From assembly GCA_020426955.1 (NCBI GenBank), contig JAGQOZ010000003.1, positions 2,643-39,818 on the forward strand: 37,176 bases of DNA, in the 5' to 3' direction. The translations under genes and the position numbers were made by a program. A model generated the notes under the pieces. It did not search any database, was not told the DNA's origin, and was given only the letters and a program-made list of their open reading frames with translations. The stretch is from Planctomycetales bacterium (GTDB lineage Bacteria > Planctomycetota > Planctomycetia > Pirellulales > Pirellulaceae). Below are positions 16,566 to 25,926 of the stretch, in pieces (position 1 is the stretch's first letter; each line of letters opens with the position of its first letter).

Positions 16566-19500
16566 TTAAAAGCCTAGTGTCGCGTTGGCTGGGCGAACCG
16601 CAACCGGACCGATTTGATTTGAATAAAGAAATGCAAACAAGTCCGTGATTTCGTCCATGGTCAGCGAATTGAGCAATCCGGCCGGCATCGCAGAAACGGT
16701 TGACGAATCAATTTCGTCCACTTCGGCCAGAGCTAGTTGCTTTTTCGAACCATCCGATTGCAAGATCACATATTCGCCGTTCGCACCACTGCCCAAAATC
16801 CCAGTGTAGATTTTGCCGTCCTTGGTGACTACCGTCTTGCTGGCATACTGATCAGAAACCACCTTCGACGGTTCTAATACAGACTCTAACACTTCTGATG
16901 GACGGAAGCGTTTGGCCAGTCCGGTTAAATCCGGACCCATCGATTCGCCGACCGTTCCCATCCGATGGCACTTAGAACACTGTGCTTTTTCAAAGACCAG
17001 CTTGCCTTGATTTGGTGATCCGGCGTTGGCTTTCTGAGCTGCCACAATGTGGTTCACCAACACTTCATGGCTCCAAGAACCGCCCGGGGCTTTTACGAAT
17101 TTTTCCGGAGCCGGCGACTGTGGAAATTGTTCGGCATACCAACGGCGCCAGGCCAGAATGGCTTTTTCCAGCGGAATCTTTTCCACTTGGGACGCAAACC
17201 CTTTCCAGTGTTCTAACAATCGAATCGCATCGTCACCGCCGTTTTCGCGTAACCGTTCGGCCGTCATGATCACTTGTCGAAATGGTTCCGCTTCCGTGGG
17301 CCACTTGTTCACCGTCCGCAGTTCCGGCAGCACATTGCGTAGCGTTTCATTATCCAAAAACTGCAAACCGTCAATCACGAATTTCCAGTTTGCCACGGGA
17401 TCTTCCGCCAACGCCACCGTCACTTCCACTCGACGATCTGGACTCGTTTCATACAGAGATCGCAAGTACTGCCACGACGCGTCCGAAGCGTCTCGAGCCA
17501 ACAGCGCCACCACGGCTACTCGCAATCGCTTGGCTGTTTCAGATTCACTGGTCGCTACGGCCGAATCTAACTGTTTCAATTGCTCCTTTTGCAAGTCGGA
17601 AAGTGTTTCCGGAAATTGCAACACTGCCGCCAACGCCGCCGCTGGATATTTGGCGCCCTGGTCAATAGCAATCGTTATTTCGTCCTCGGTCAACGTTTGC
17701 CCCAACTGCACGGAGACTTGCTGCAAGTAGTCCGCCACGGCAGATCCTGCGTTGGGACCGGGTTCAAAGTAGCGAAACAGTTGCAGTTTCTGGTCGCCAC
17801 CCAATTGAGCGCCCATCAGCGCCACGTGAATCGCCAAATGAATGCGGTCTGCCTGCAGCGGCTCAACCTCCAATTGCTTCAGATAGCGATCCGCTATTTC
17901 CGTAACTTGCAAATAACTAAGTAGTCGTATCAATTCCCGATTAATCACGACATTGCTGGCCGGAAATTCGTCAGCCAATAGCGTCGTAATGGTCGAAGTG
18001 TCTTCGGATGTTAGCCCGCCGCGGTGGTAGGCCAGTTGGAAGGTTCGCAGCAGGTCGACAAAATTGCGGTCGCTCATGAATTCGGTCATCACTTGTTGTC
18101 CCTCTTGCAGCACTGCTTGCGCGTTCTGGGGACTGGGCGAAGCCATCATTAGGGCCGTGGCCGCTTGAATGAAGACTCGCTGGTCCGAAGTCGACGTGAC
18201 CAATTCGACTATTTGTTCTGCGGGTTGCTGTTCTAGCAGTCGCCGAGCGGCAAAGGATTCAAATCGATCGGACGACGCCAACAGTTTGACCAGACGATTC
18301 GGTTCTACTGCCTGCTGGGTTCGAACCAAACTTTCGCACGCCAGTCGTCGCACTTGTCCATCGGTATCGTCTAACAGTTCTATCAGCCGGTTTGCCACCA
18401 GCGTGCCCGCTGCTGTTCCCAAATAATAGGTTGCTCGGCGACGCACCAGCACGTCGGCGTCTCGGCTGGCAACCAGTAACAATTCATTCGAAGCAGCCGG
18501 CCCGAACAAGGCCATGATGTCTAACACACGAGCTCGTTCCGCTCCGTTTCGCTGCGCATCTCGTAAAGCGTTCACCAATAACGATGCCCAGGTTTCGCCT
18601 AGTTGTAGTCGAGTAGCGGCGATGCGTTGTCGAGCCCATGCGCTGTTGATTTGTGGATAACGCAAAACCGAATCGATACCGGATCCCAAATGCGTCTGCG
18701 GATCCACAGGCGTGCCCTTCCAAGTCACTCGATAGATGCTGCCCTTGGTGCCTCGTCCGCCCGTCACAAAATACAACCAACCATCCGGGCCGACGTCGAT
18801 ATCACAGACGTTTAGCGGAGTACCAGTAACAAACGTGCTGGCGGTCACTTTCGTCGCGGCACCTTCGTCCTCGGTCTTCATGACCAAGATCCGACCTTCC
18901 GACCAATCACAACTGAAAAGTGTATTTCGATAGCGATTGGGAAAGGCAAAGTGATCGTACGCCACCATTCCCGTCGGTGAACCTCGGCCAGTATCCGCCA
19001 AGGCCGGCAGGCTATCGTGATAGTAGTCAGGCCACTTGGCCCAACCGCTGCGCCAGCCAAACTCCGCGCCGGGAATCACTTGTAGCACTCGAGTGGGCCG
19101 ATACCAGGTGGTTCCCATGTCCGGCTCCATGTCGGAATCATGGGTAAACAGTCGGCCGTGCCCATCAAACGCCAAGTCATAGGCGTTGCGGATGCCGCCT
19201 GCCACTGATTCAATTCGCTGGCCGTTCAAGTCGATTCGAAACACCGTGCCGCCTGGCGCTTTGATGCCCAACGCATGACCGCTGGGGTCTTCCAGTCGAG
19301 TGACCAAGTCGCCTTCGCAGTAAAATCGATAGGGACTTGATGGAGCCAACGCTACTTCCAGTTTGGTGTGGTTTCCAGTGATAAAGTACAGCATGCCGTC
19401 TGGACCCAATGTCAGACCGTGCGGGCCGTGTTCGCCTGCTTCGCCACCAAACTGCAGCAACGTCGAGATCTTTTCAAGTGTGCCGTTGCTGTCGGCATCT

Positions 19501-20612
19501 TCTAGGCAGTACAAACCGGAACCGTCTGGTCCGTTGCCAATGGCATACACTTTGCCGCTTAAGGCCAACAGACCTTGGCAGGACTTAAGCCCGTTGCAGT
19601 ATTCGCGAACCGATTCATACGTGCCGTCTGCGTCTTGATCGTAAACCAATAGCAGCGGCCCGTTTTCCTTCGAGACAATCATGTGGCCGAATTCGTTGAA
19701 TGTCATCGCAATCAGCGAACCGACGTCCGCGTCGCCCGCCACGTGTTGTATTTGGAATTCGTCCGGAACTTGGAAGTCGGGTGAACTCAACTGCTGCGAA
19801 TTCACCTTCCATTCCTTACCCGAAGGCACAATCACCGTCGAATGGCGATTGGTCGTTACATCGTTCGGCGACACTGCGTTCTGATTCTGAGTCGCCACGG
19901 CGTCGCCGGTTAACGGATTGCGTAGTTCAGGCGTAGCGAGCGATTCTTCCGCCGATTGGTTGGTGGCAACTTGATTCGCAACGGTGTTCCGAGCTGCCCC
20001 GGTCGGTTGATTTTGGCCAGTCGGTTGCGAACTCGCCGAGGCATTGTCTACGGTGTCTCGTGATTCAAAGACGCCAATCGATTTGGCCAATGGCCAACGT
20101 GCGTCCGAATAAAACGGTTTGTTCCACAGCGGTAGCGCGCTGGTGGACGTCCGCCAAGTGGTGTCCGAAATGTACGATGTGGTTCGACCGTTTTGCAGGA
20201 CGTTTATTCGAGCGACCAAGCCGGCGGGGCCTGCTTCTTCGTTCACCACCTCCACGGCCACCACGTTCGGACCGGACTTGACGAACTTGGACACGTCGTA
20301 CTTCAAAAAGCCTTTGTTCTTGTCGGCGGTCGCAATCAATTTGCCATTCAGGTACAACGTAAAGCGATCATCACCGGCAATTTCAATCGTGACTTGATCG
20401 GCCGCAGCAATATTGACCGTGGACCGAAAGAAGCAGGAACCACGAGGCATCTTGCCGGCTTCATGTTCGGGCGCCCAAATCCACTGCGGCGCAACTTGTG
20501 CACCTGGCTGATTGGAAGTCACATTCGCCTGTTGAGCCAGACTACTGGAAACGATTGCGATCCAACTGATGCAAATTTCCAGCCACATTCTGTTGTTCTT
20601 ACGGTTTATCAT
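16566..20612 (-). CDS. PVC-type CxxCH cytochrome with beta-propeller and HEAT-like repeats
   Basis: 1348 aa. After a signal sequence (ending SSLAQQ) come a beta-sandwich domain starting WIWAPEHEAG (about 42-160), a low-complexity Asn/Gln linker, a membrane-bound dehydrogenase-type beta-propeller of the kind found in planctomycetes, and a long stretch of HEAT-like repeats. The end is a cytochrome c domain with the heme motif CSKCH at about 1212-1216 and a Met ligand candidate in GESMGPDLTG. The heme domain and propeller together are the signature of the large PVC proteins thought to oxidise sugars or similar compounds outside the cytoplasm; the substrate here is unknown. The ATG at 20612 has AGGAAC upstream; a start ten codons earlier (20642) is also possible. 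It diverges from the PQQ-propeller gene. Confidence 0.9.
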   Translation of the reverse strand: MINRKNNRMWLEICISWIAIVSSSLAQQANVTSNQPGAQVAPQWIWAPEHEAGKMPRGSCFFRSTVNIAAADQVTIEIAGDDRFTLYLNGKLIATADKNKGFLKYDVSKFVKSGPNVVAVEVVNEEAGPAGLVARINVLQNGRTTSYISDTTWRTSTSALPLWNKPFYSDARWPLAKSIGVFESRDTVDNASASSQPTGQNQPTGAARNTVANQVATNQSAEESLATPELRNPLTGDAVATQNQNAVSPNDVTTNRHSTVIVPSGKEWKVNSQQLSSPDFQVPDEFQIQHVAGDADVGSLIAMTFNEFGHMIVSKENGPLLLVYDQDADGTYESVREYCNGLKSCQGLLALSGKVYAIGNGPDGSGLYCLEDADSNGTLEKISTLLQFGGEAGEHGPHGLTLGPDGMLYFITGNHTKLEVALAPSSPYRFYCEGDLVTRLEDPSGHALGIKAPGGTVFRIDLNGQRIESVAGGIRNAYDLAFDGHGRLFTHDSDMEPDMGTTWYRPTRVLQVIPGAEFGWRSGWAKWPDYYHDSLPALADTGRGSPTGMVAYDHFAFPNRYRNTLFSCDWSEGRILVMKTEDEGAATKVTASTFVTGTPLNVCDIDVGPDGWLYFVTGGRGTKGSIYRVTWKGTPVDPQTHLGSGIDSVLRYPQINSAWARQRIAATRLQLGETWASLLVNALRDAQRNGAERARVLDIMALFGPAASNELLLVASRDADVLVRRRATYYLGTAAGTLVANRLIELLDDTDGQVRRLACESLVRTQQAVEPNRLVKLLASSDRFESFAARRLLEQQPAEQIVELVTSTSDQRVFIQAATALMMASPSPQNAQAVLQEGQQVMTEFMSDRNFVDLLRTFQLAYHRGGLTSEDTSTITTLLADEFPASNVVINRELIRLLSYLQVTEIADRYLKQLEVEPLQADRIHLAIHVALMGAQLGGDQKLQLFRYFEPGPNAGSAVADYLQQVSVQLGQTLTEDEITIAIDQGAKYPAAALAAVLQFPETLSDLQKEQLKQLDSAVATSESETAKRLRVAVVALLARDASDASWQYLRSLYETSPDRRVEVTVALAEDPVANWKFVIDGLQFLDNETLRNVLPELRTVNKWPTEAEPFRQVIMTAERLRENGGDDAIRLLEHWKGFASQVEKIPLEKAILAWRRWYAEQFPQSPAPEKFVKAPGGSWSHEVLVNHIVAAQKANAGSPNQGKLVFEKAQCSKCHRMGTVGESMGPDLTGLAKRFRPSEVLESVLEPSKVVSDQYASKTVVTKDGKIYTGILGSGANGEYVILQSDGSKKQLALAEVDEIDSSTVSAMPAGLLNSLTMDEITDLFAFLYSNQIGPVAVRPANATLGF

Positions 20613-20727
20613 ATCGCGTTCCTGATGCGACGCATTTTCCATCGAGACCTAGTGGGGTGGGAAAAGTAACAGCAAACCAAGGATGAACGCAACATGATTT
20701 TGCACCAGCACCATGACTCGATCGCTA

Positions 20728-20741
20728 GCACTCGCGAGTGC
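20728..20741. promoter_or_regulatory. perfect 14-base palindrome between divergent genes
   Basis: GCACTCGCGAGTGC is self-complementary and lies in the roughly 300-base gap between the divergent cytochrome and PQQ-propeller genes. An eight-base GCTAGCAC overlapping it (20724-20731) recurs inverted at 20814-20821. A regulator binding site is possible; nothing identifies the regulator. The rest of the gap shows no clear promoter. Confidence 0.35.
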
Positions 20742-20912
20742 AGTTGCACTTCGACGAATCGAAATCGCTATTTTCTCGCCGGTCACGCGTCGAAGCAGAT
20801 TTCTAGGTCGAACGTGCTAGCAGCGAGGTATCGAGCCCTGTGTTCGCGTCGTTGGACTTGGCGTAAACTTGTAGGTTTGACCCGTTGCTTGATCAAATCT
20901 GAAAGGACCAGC

Positions 20913-22160
20913 GTGACAGGCCACATGTTGACCACTCGGGCTTTGCTGTTGGTATTTGCCGCTTCCACTGCCGCTTCGACGACGGCAGCCGACTGGCCTC
21001 AGATACTGGGTCCGCATCGGAACGGAGTCAGTTCGGAAGCGGCGCTGACTTGGGCCAGCGATTCGCCCCGGATCACTTGGGAAACAAATATCGGTCAAGG
21101 CTTTGCCGGTCCTGCGGTGGTAGCGAACCGAGTGTACGTGTTTCACCGAGTGGCTGATCAAGAGCGAATCGAAGCGTTTGATCGCCAAACCGGCAAATCA
21201 CTTTGGCGAACCGATTTTCCGGCCTATTACCGAGGTGGCGTTAACCCCGACACCGGGCCTCGTTGCGTACCGCTGGTCACTCAGAACCGAATTGTCGTAT
21301 TTGGTGCGGGCGGCGATCTGCATTGCGTGGCCGCGGACGATGGGAAAAAGCTGTGGAGTCGCGAACTGTATGAAGAACTCGACGGCAAGGAAGGTTACTT
21401 CGGCGCGGGAAGCTCGCCGATCGCGGTCGACCAAACGGTGATTGTGAATGTCGGGGGTTCGCCTTCGGCGTGCCTAGTAGCGCTAGATTTAGCATCGGGG
21501 CAAATCAAGTGGAAAGCCGGTGATGACGACGCCAGTTACTCGTCGCCAATTTTGTTTGGCGATGCAAATGGGACGACGTTGGTCTGCGCGGTCGCTCGTC
21601 TGAACATGTTTCTGTTCGAACCGAATTCGGGCAAGATCGTGGCGTCATCACCGTTTGGGAAACGAGGCCCCACGGTGAACGCGGCGTCGCCGGTCCGAAT
21701 TGGCGACAACCGTGTTTTTCTGACCGCCAGTTATGGGATCGGCGGCCAATTGCTGCAGTTTGACCGAACCGCTGAACCGTTGAAAACCATTTGGGCCAAC
21801 GACGAATCTCTGTCCAGTCAATACAACACGCCCATAGAACATGACGGCTTCTTGTACGGAATTCATGGCCGCGAAGACGTTGGTACGGCCGACTTGGTTT
21901 GCGTTAAGACCGATTTAGGCCAAATTGCCTGGAAAGAAGCCGAGTTTGGCGTGGCTCATCTACTTCGGGTCGGTGACACTTGTTTGGCACTCAAGTTGGA
22001 TGGAACCATTGTGGCGTTTGCCGCCAATGCACAACAATTTCAACCGCAAGGTTCGTATGCTTTGCCAGCGGGAACCTACCGAGCGTTACCGGCGTATGCC
22101 GACGGAATGTTGTTCGTTCGTAGCGAAAAGAAGCTCTATTCTGTTCAAATTGGCGATTGA
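20913..22160 (+). CDS. secreted PQQ-binding-like beta-propeller protein
   Basis: About 415 aa. A signal peptide (ending STTAA) is followed by DWPQILGPHRNG, the start typical of planctomycete PQQ-like propellers. WD-like blades follow, each around an alternation such as FDRQTGKSLWRTDF, VAADDGKKLWSRELY and LDLASGQIKWKAGD. The fold is that of quinoprotein dehydrogenases and BamB-like scaffolds; catalytic residues for alcohol dehydrogenase activity were not identified, so it may be a scaffold. The GTG at 20913 is six bases after AAAGGA; the ATG at 20925 (MLTTRALL) is the alternative, with a weaker site. Homology does not favour an earlier start. The msrB gene follows 53 bases downstream, so the two may be co-transcribed. 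Confidence 0.82.
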   Translation: MTGHMLTTRALLLVFAASTAASTTAADWPQILGPHRNGVSSEAALTWASDSPRITWETNIGQGFAGPAVVANRVYVFHRVADQERIEAFDRQTGKSLWRTDFPAYYRGGVNPDTGPRCVPLVTQNRIVVFGAGGDLHCVAADDGKKLWSRELYEELDGKEGYFGAGSSPIAVDQTVIVNVGGSPSACLVALDLASGQIKWKAGDDDASYSSPILFGDANGTTLVCAVARLNMFLFEPNSGKIVASSPFGKRGPTVNAASPVRIGDNRVFLTASYGIGGQLLQFDRTAEPLKTIWANDESLSSQYNTPIEHDGFLYGIHGREDVGTADLVCVKTDLGQIAWKEAEFGVAHLLRVGDTCLALKLDGTIVAFAANAQQFQPQGSYALPAGTYRALPAYADGMLFVRSEKKLYSVQIGD

Positions 22161-22163
22161 CAT

Positions 22164-22198
22164 CGTCTATTCTGGTCCGGCGTAAGAAACCATAGACG
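22164..22198 (+). other. inverted repeat just before msrB
   Basis: CGTCTAT (22164-22170) pairs with ATAGACG (22192-22198) around a 21-base loop, between the PQQ-propeller stop and the ribosome binding site of msrB. There is no T tail, so it is not a terminator. It may be an mRNA processing or stability element, or chance. Confidence 0.25.
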
Positions 22199-22213
22199 GA
22201 AGGAGAAACAACC

Positions 22214-22876
22214 ATGAAACTCATTGTTTACCTAAACGGACTGACGCTAATCGCGATCGTTCTGATCTGCGGTTGCCAGAATCAGACGGTGGACATTTCA
22301 AAATCGCTGCCCGGTTCCAATGAAACGTCCAGCGATCAATCTGCCACGAATTCAGGTAGCGACACGGACACTGCGACAATCGGCGAAACGTCAGACGACA
22401 CGGCGAACGCCACCGACAACACTGAAGACGCAACGCTGGAAAAGATTGTCAAATCCGATGAAGAATGGAAAGAACAGCTGACTGAAGAACAATTCTATGT
22501 CACTCGGCAACACGGCACGGAACGTCCGTTTCGCAACGAATACTGGGACAACAAGGCGGACGGCGTTTATCATTGTGTCTGTTGCGGAAATCCTTTGTTT
22601 GACGCCAAGACCAAATACAAGTCAGGAACGGGCTGGCCCAGTTTTTATCAGCCGATTAGCAAGACTGCCGTGGAAGCTTCAGAGGATCGCAGTTGGATCA
22701 TGGTTCGCACTGAAATTCACTGCTTGCAGTGTGACGCACACTTGGGGCACGTCTTTGATGATGGTCCTGAACCGACGGGACTGCGCTACTGCATGAATTC
22801 AGCCGCCATGAAGTTTGAATCATCCGGCGACTCGAGCACGCCCATGGAACCATCCGAACAAGACGACGTCAAATAA
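22214..22876 (+). CDS. msrB: lipoprotein peptide-methionine (R)-S-oxide reductase (MsrB)
   Basis: 220 aa. The MsrB domain spans about residues 82-205. The two zinc CxxC pairs are C121/C124 and C170/C173, and the catalytic cysteine is C193 in [19 protein letters not shown] and [10 protein letters not shown] are also conserved family motifs. The enzyme reduces methionine-R-sulfoxide in damaged proteins. Unlike cytoplasmic MsrB it has an N-terminal lipobox (LICGC, C21) and a Ser/Thr/Asp-rich linker of about 55 residues. It is therefore lipid-anchored and acts outside the cytoplasm, where it must receive electrons from an unidentified partner. AGGAG precedes the ATG. A strong bidirectional terminator follows, separating it from the convergent lipoprotein gene. 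Confidence 0.93.
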   Translation: MKLIVYLNGLTLIAIVLICGCQNQTVDISKSLPGSNETSSDQSATNSGSDTDTATIGETSDDTANATDNTEDATLEKIVKSDEEWKEQLTEEQFYVTRQHGTERPFRNEYWDNKADGVYHCVCCGNPLFDAKTKYKSGTGWPSFYQPISKTAVEASEDRSWIMVRTEIHCLQCDAHLGHVFDDGPEPTGLRYCMNSAAMKFESSGDSSTPMEPSEQDDVK

Positions 22877-22901
22877 TCCTCTAGCCGTTGGAGATGTCGG
22901 C

Positions 22902-22940
22902 AAAAAAAAAGAGCTAGGCGTAACCTAGCTCTTTTCGTTC
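22902..22940. terminator. bidirectional intrinsic terminator between msrB and the convergent lipoprotein gene
   Basis: A perfect 12-pair stem, AAAAGAGCTAGG (22907-22918) against CCTAGCTCTTTT (22924-22935), closes a five-base loop. It has an A-run on the left and a T-run on the right, so it can terminate transcription from either side. Confidence 0.93.
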
Positions 22941-22976
22941 TTATCACGCATTGTTGATGCCGATTTGGCTGTGGCC

Positions 22977-24260
22977 TTATCGTCGGAACTTCAGTTGCGA
23001 ACTTCCTTCGGGATGAACAACACTTCCCAAACGTTCATTTCGTTCGGCAGCAAAGTTGATCGTCGAACCCACACCCAGCGGCAGCGATTCTTCCGTTTCC
23101 ACAACGGACTTGGTCATGATGCGAAACGTGGGAACTGCTTTCTTTGCAACGATGGTCTCCGGAGCTGCGGACTTCATCGAAACCGATGTTACTCGCGGCT
23201 TTGGTGACGCCTCGGGTACCACTTTCAGAACACTGGCACGAGGCGTAACTGTCTTAGCCGAATCGGTCGGTTCGGGAACGTCGACCGAATCCACCGGAAC
23301 GGATTCCGTCGTGACTTCGTTCACGATGTCTGCCACCGTCGCCATATTGCGAACCGTCTTGGAGGCGGTCACGCTGTTTGGCTCCGCGACAAGCGATCGG
23401 TGCGAACCAATCGACGCGGTGGGGACGTCCATTTTACGCGTCTTGACTGCCTTCGGTTCGGCTTCTTCAGTCGCCGATTCGGTCGAGTCTTCTGTCGGCG
23501 GAGCCAAGATCAAGGCGGCGAATTCGTCAACGGATTCAGCTACAACCGCTTCCGATGCGACCGACGGTTCGGATTCTACTGCCGGGATCTCGGTAGCCAC
23601 CGAGTCTTGTTCGTCCAGCGCGTCGACGCTGAGCGTTTCGACAGCGACTGGCAATTCGTCGACGGTTGGTGCCGCGTCTTCGATTGCGGCGGTTGAGACT
23701 TCGTCGATCGGTAACACGTCTTCTACGGGCAATGGCGCGTCATAGTCAATGGCACGAGTTGGACGTTCGAACGAGCTGGCACCGTCAAAAATGGGCTGGT
23801 CCAGCAGTTCGGTGGGATCGTCAATGTCCGCATCGTCGCTTGCTTCCGGAGCGTCCGGAGATGGCGATTCAATAGGTTCCGTCATGGGCTGTGCGACGGA
23901 TGGAACGACCGATTCGTTGATGATCACGCCTTCTGAAATAATCTGTTCCTGCATGATCATGCCGTTGGAACATTCGCCGTCCAACGGACACTTCTGGCAG
24001 TCGGCTGGCCACTGATGCCAACAGGTTGGTTCGTAGCCGTAACAAGGCAATTCGCCTCGTATCGGGCAGCAATCCTTGGGAATGATTCGTCCGGTTTGTT
24101 CACTGTGATAATAGGTGGCTGGCTTTTCGTGCAGAATTCGCGACACACAGTTGTAGTGAACCGCATGATAAACTCGAGCACATCCGCTGGTGCTCAGAGC
24201 AATAGCGGCAACGGCCAGATAACACCAAGTGTGACTTTTGAGCTTGAGTGGTAGGTACAT
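22977..24260 (-). CDS. acidic lipoprotein with a Cys-rich N-terminal motif, function unknown
   Basis: 427 aa from the ATG at 24260. The lipobox is LSTSGC. The first 100 residues of the mature protein hold several cysteines and aromatic residues (KDCCPIRGELPCYGYEPTCWHQWP, then DCQKCPLDGEC), a segment that resembles Cys/Trp motifs seen repeatedly in planctomycete surface proteins, from memory rather than from a search. The remainder is long, acidic, and rich in Ala, Ser, Val, Glu and Asp, with little sign of a globular domain until a basic C-terminal third. The gene follows the Wza-like export gene by 150 bases on the same strand and may be part of the same unit. The upstream extension of the frame carries no signal sequence. 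No clear ribosome binding site is present. Confidence 0.75.
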   Translation of the reverse strand: MYLPLKLKSHTWCYLAVAAIALSTSGCARVYHAVHYNCVSRILHEKPATYYHSEQTGRIIPKDCCPIRGELPCYGYEPTCWHQWPADCQKCPLDGECSNGMIMQEQIISEGVIINESVVPSVAQPMTEPIESPSPDAPEASDDADIDDPTELLDQPIFDGASSFERPTRAIDYDAPLPVEDVLPIDEVSTAAIEDAAPTVDELPVAVETLSVDALDEQDSVATEIPAVESEPSVASEAVVAESVDEFAALILAPPTEDSTESATEEAEPKAVKTRKMDVPTASIGSHRSLVAEPNSVTASKTVRNMATVADIVNEVTTESVPVDSVDVPEPTDSAKTVTPRASVLKVVPEASPKPRVTSVSMKSAAPETIVAKKAVPTFRIMTKSVVETEESLPLGVGSTINFAAERNERLGSVVHPEGSSQLKFRR

Positions 24261-24410
24261 GATTCGTTTATCGTCGGTTAGGCTGTCCGATGCTCGGGTG
24301 CTATCAAGCAGCGGAGCGAAGGACGGCGTTATCGATAGTGGGTGGTCTGTGGTTGCCGCACCGTATCCATGGCAAGATTGGGTGCGACCGGATTTCAACA
24401 GCAACTTAGG

Positions 24411-25487
24411 CTAAATACCGTTGTTGTTCGGATTTCCACCGCCGCGAAGGACTGGTCCGGACAATCGAGTTGTGGTACCGGTACCCAGAAGCACGAAGCC
24501 CATGATTCGTTCCAGGGGTGCCGTGATCTTGGCAATGTGAGTGTCGAAGGCAACCAACTTGTCTTCTGCAATGAAGATGCGGTCACCTGGTAGGACTTGG
24601 TAATTGGTATGCGGATCAGCTCGTTCCGTTAACGCGAACCAATCTACAGGCAACGTTTGAACTCGGCATTCATCATTGGTTGGTCTGGCAATCCAGATCT
24701 TCTTAGACGAAACTTGCTCTAAGCCTTGCACGTTGGAAATGGCATCCAACACGGTTTCATTTCCGGTAACGGGGAAGCGGAAGACGCCATCACCAAGTCC
24801 AGCACCCTGGAGAATCACGTAATACACTTTGCTGTTGAACGCTTGAACGTTCACGGCAATCTGTGGTTCTTCCAAATACTGAGACAGATGCGATTCGATG
24901 GCCGCTTTCGCCTCGTTCAACGTCTTGCCAACCACTTGGACGTTGCCGTAGCTGCCCAAGGTGATGCTTCCATCCGGCTGGACCAAGAATTCGCCCAGAA
25001 CTTGTTGCGAAGCAGAAAGCTGCGCCAAGGCAACAGAAACTTCCGCGTCTGCTAGACTCTCTTGCAAGTGTTCTAGAATGGTGTCGCGAGCTTCTTCGAC
25101 GGTCAAGTTCGCAACTCGAACCGCACCATACGGCACGCCCAAGTTGACGACACCGCCTGGTTCGACCGTATACGTTCCCATGATGGGCGCTTCTGGCAGT
25201 GTTCCGTTCGCTTGGATGTTGATGGCATCCAACGTTTTCAGGCGGTAAGGAGATTTGGGAACAATGTGCACGCCTTCAATCAGCAAGATATCGGGCGGCT
25301 CGATCACATATTCTGGCAACACCACTTTGGACAGTTCGCGAGGCATGTTGTCATAAAGCGGTGGAAGTCGATCCATGTAGAACGATGGATCAGTGGAGTT
25401 CGTCGTCTTGCATCCGGCAAAGAGCGAAGCCGCGAACAGGATTGTCAATGCGGCACGTATGCCTGTGCTTCCGTGACTGTTGTTCAT
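24411..25487 (-). CDS. polysaccharide export lipoprotein (Wza/GumB-like, SLBB domains)
   Basis: 358 aa. The lipobox is LFAGC. The polysaccharide-export domain follows (PEYVIEPPDILLIEGV, then TYTVEPGGVVNLGVPYGAVRVANLTVEEAR), then SLBB-type beta-grasp units (GEFLVQPDGSITLGSYGNVQVVGKTLNEAK, then a unit from about YVILQGAG). The short C-terminal end has a hydrophobic helix (IMGFVLLG) and a Gly/Asn-rich tail, which would fit the outer-membrane helix of Wza. Relatives form outer-membrane pores for capsule or exopolysaccharide. Wzc-type kinase and polymerase genes are not in the window. The start at 25487 lies three codons after a possible TTG start at 25496; neither has a strong ribosome binding site. 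The neighbouring lipoprotein gene may be a partner. Confidence 0.85.
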   Translation of the reverse strand: MNNSHGSTGIRAALTILFAASLFAGCKTTNSTDPSFYMDRLPPLYDNMPRELSKVVLPEYVIEPPDILLIEGVHIVPKSPYRLKTLDAINIQANGTLPEAPIMGTYTVEPGGVVNLGVPYGAVRVANLTVEEARDTILEHLQESLADAEVSVALAQLSASQQVLGEFLVQPDGSITLGSYGNVQVVGKTLNEAKAAIESHLSQYLEEPQIAVNVQAFNSKVYYVILQGAGLGDGVFRFPVTGNETVLDAISNVQGLEQVSSKKIWIARPTNDECRVQTLPVDWFALTERADPHTNYQVLPGDRIFIAEDKLVAFDTHIAKITAPLERIMGFVLLGTGTTTRLSGPVLRGGGNPNNNGI

Positions 25488-25926
25488 TGCATCCAACCGT
25501 GGAGTTATTTCGATTCCGTTGCGTCGGGAATGTCGAATGATCTACGATCGGCCGACACCACCGAATTAGTATTCATGTCACCAAAACGTCCGACTGCTCG
25601 GGACTTTCTGGCCAGTCTAGGGCATCGAAATCTGAGGCACGTGTTTCTGACAAAATCACCAGAAGTTACGCTTGGTCCGGTCAGCTGGACCGTGCTGTTC
25701 GCAGGGCACCGGCAAACCTGGTAAGATTTAACGGCAAGTGCGGCGTAAAGCGGTAAAGATAGGTGGCCTGTCGCTGCCTTCGCGGAAAAGGGACATGGGC
25801 CAGTGGTTTCACGCCGATAGATGAATTGAGTCAGGAAGAACCGGCCGAATTGAAATTTCGTTGATCGTGTCAAGTTCTTCTTCGGGTAGCGTCAAAGACG
25901 GTATTAGTGAAGCGAGGTAATTTCCG
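25488..25926. other. intergenic region between divergent genes
   Basis: About 440 bases between the export gene (minus) and the Gln-rich gene (plus). It must hold both promoters, but no confident pair was found. GGTCC and GGACC form an inverted repeat around an eight-base loop near 25676-25693. A 122-codon frame on the minus strand starts with TTG, has no ribosome binding site and no recognisable content. Confidence 0.45.

Noticed and set aside
23056-23745. 229-codon plus-strand frame rich in Ser, Thr and Val
   Set aside because: It is the mirror of the low-complexity acidic region of the minus-strand lipoprotein. It has no signal or ribosome binding site.
25505-25873. 122-codon minus-strand frame upstream of the export gene
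   Set aside because: TTG start, no ribosome binding site, no recognisable motif and a composition unlike neighbouring proteins; left as intergenic.
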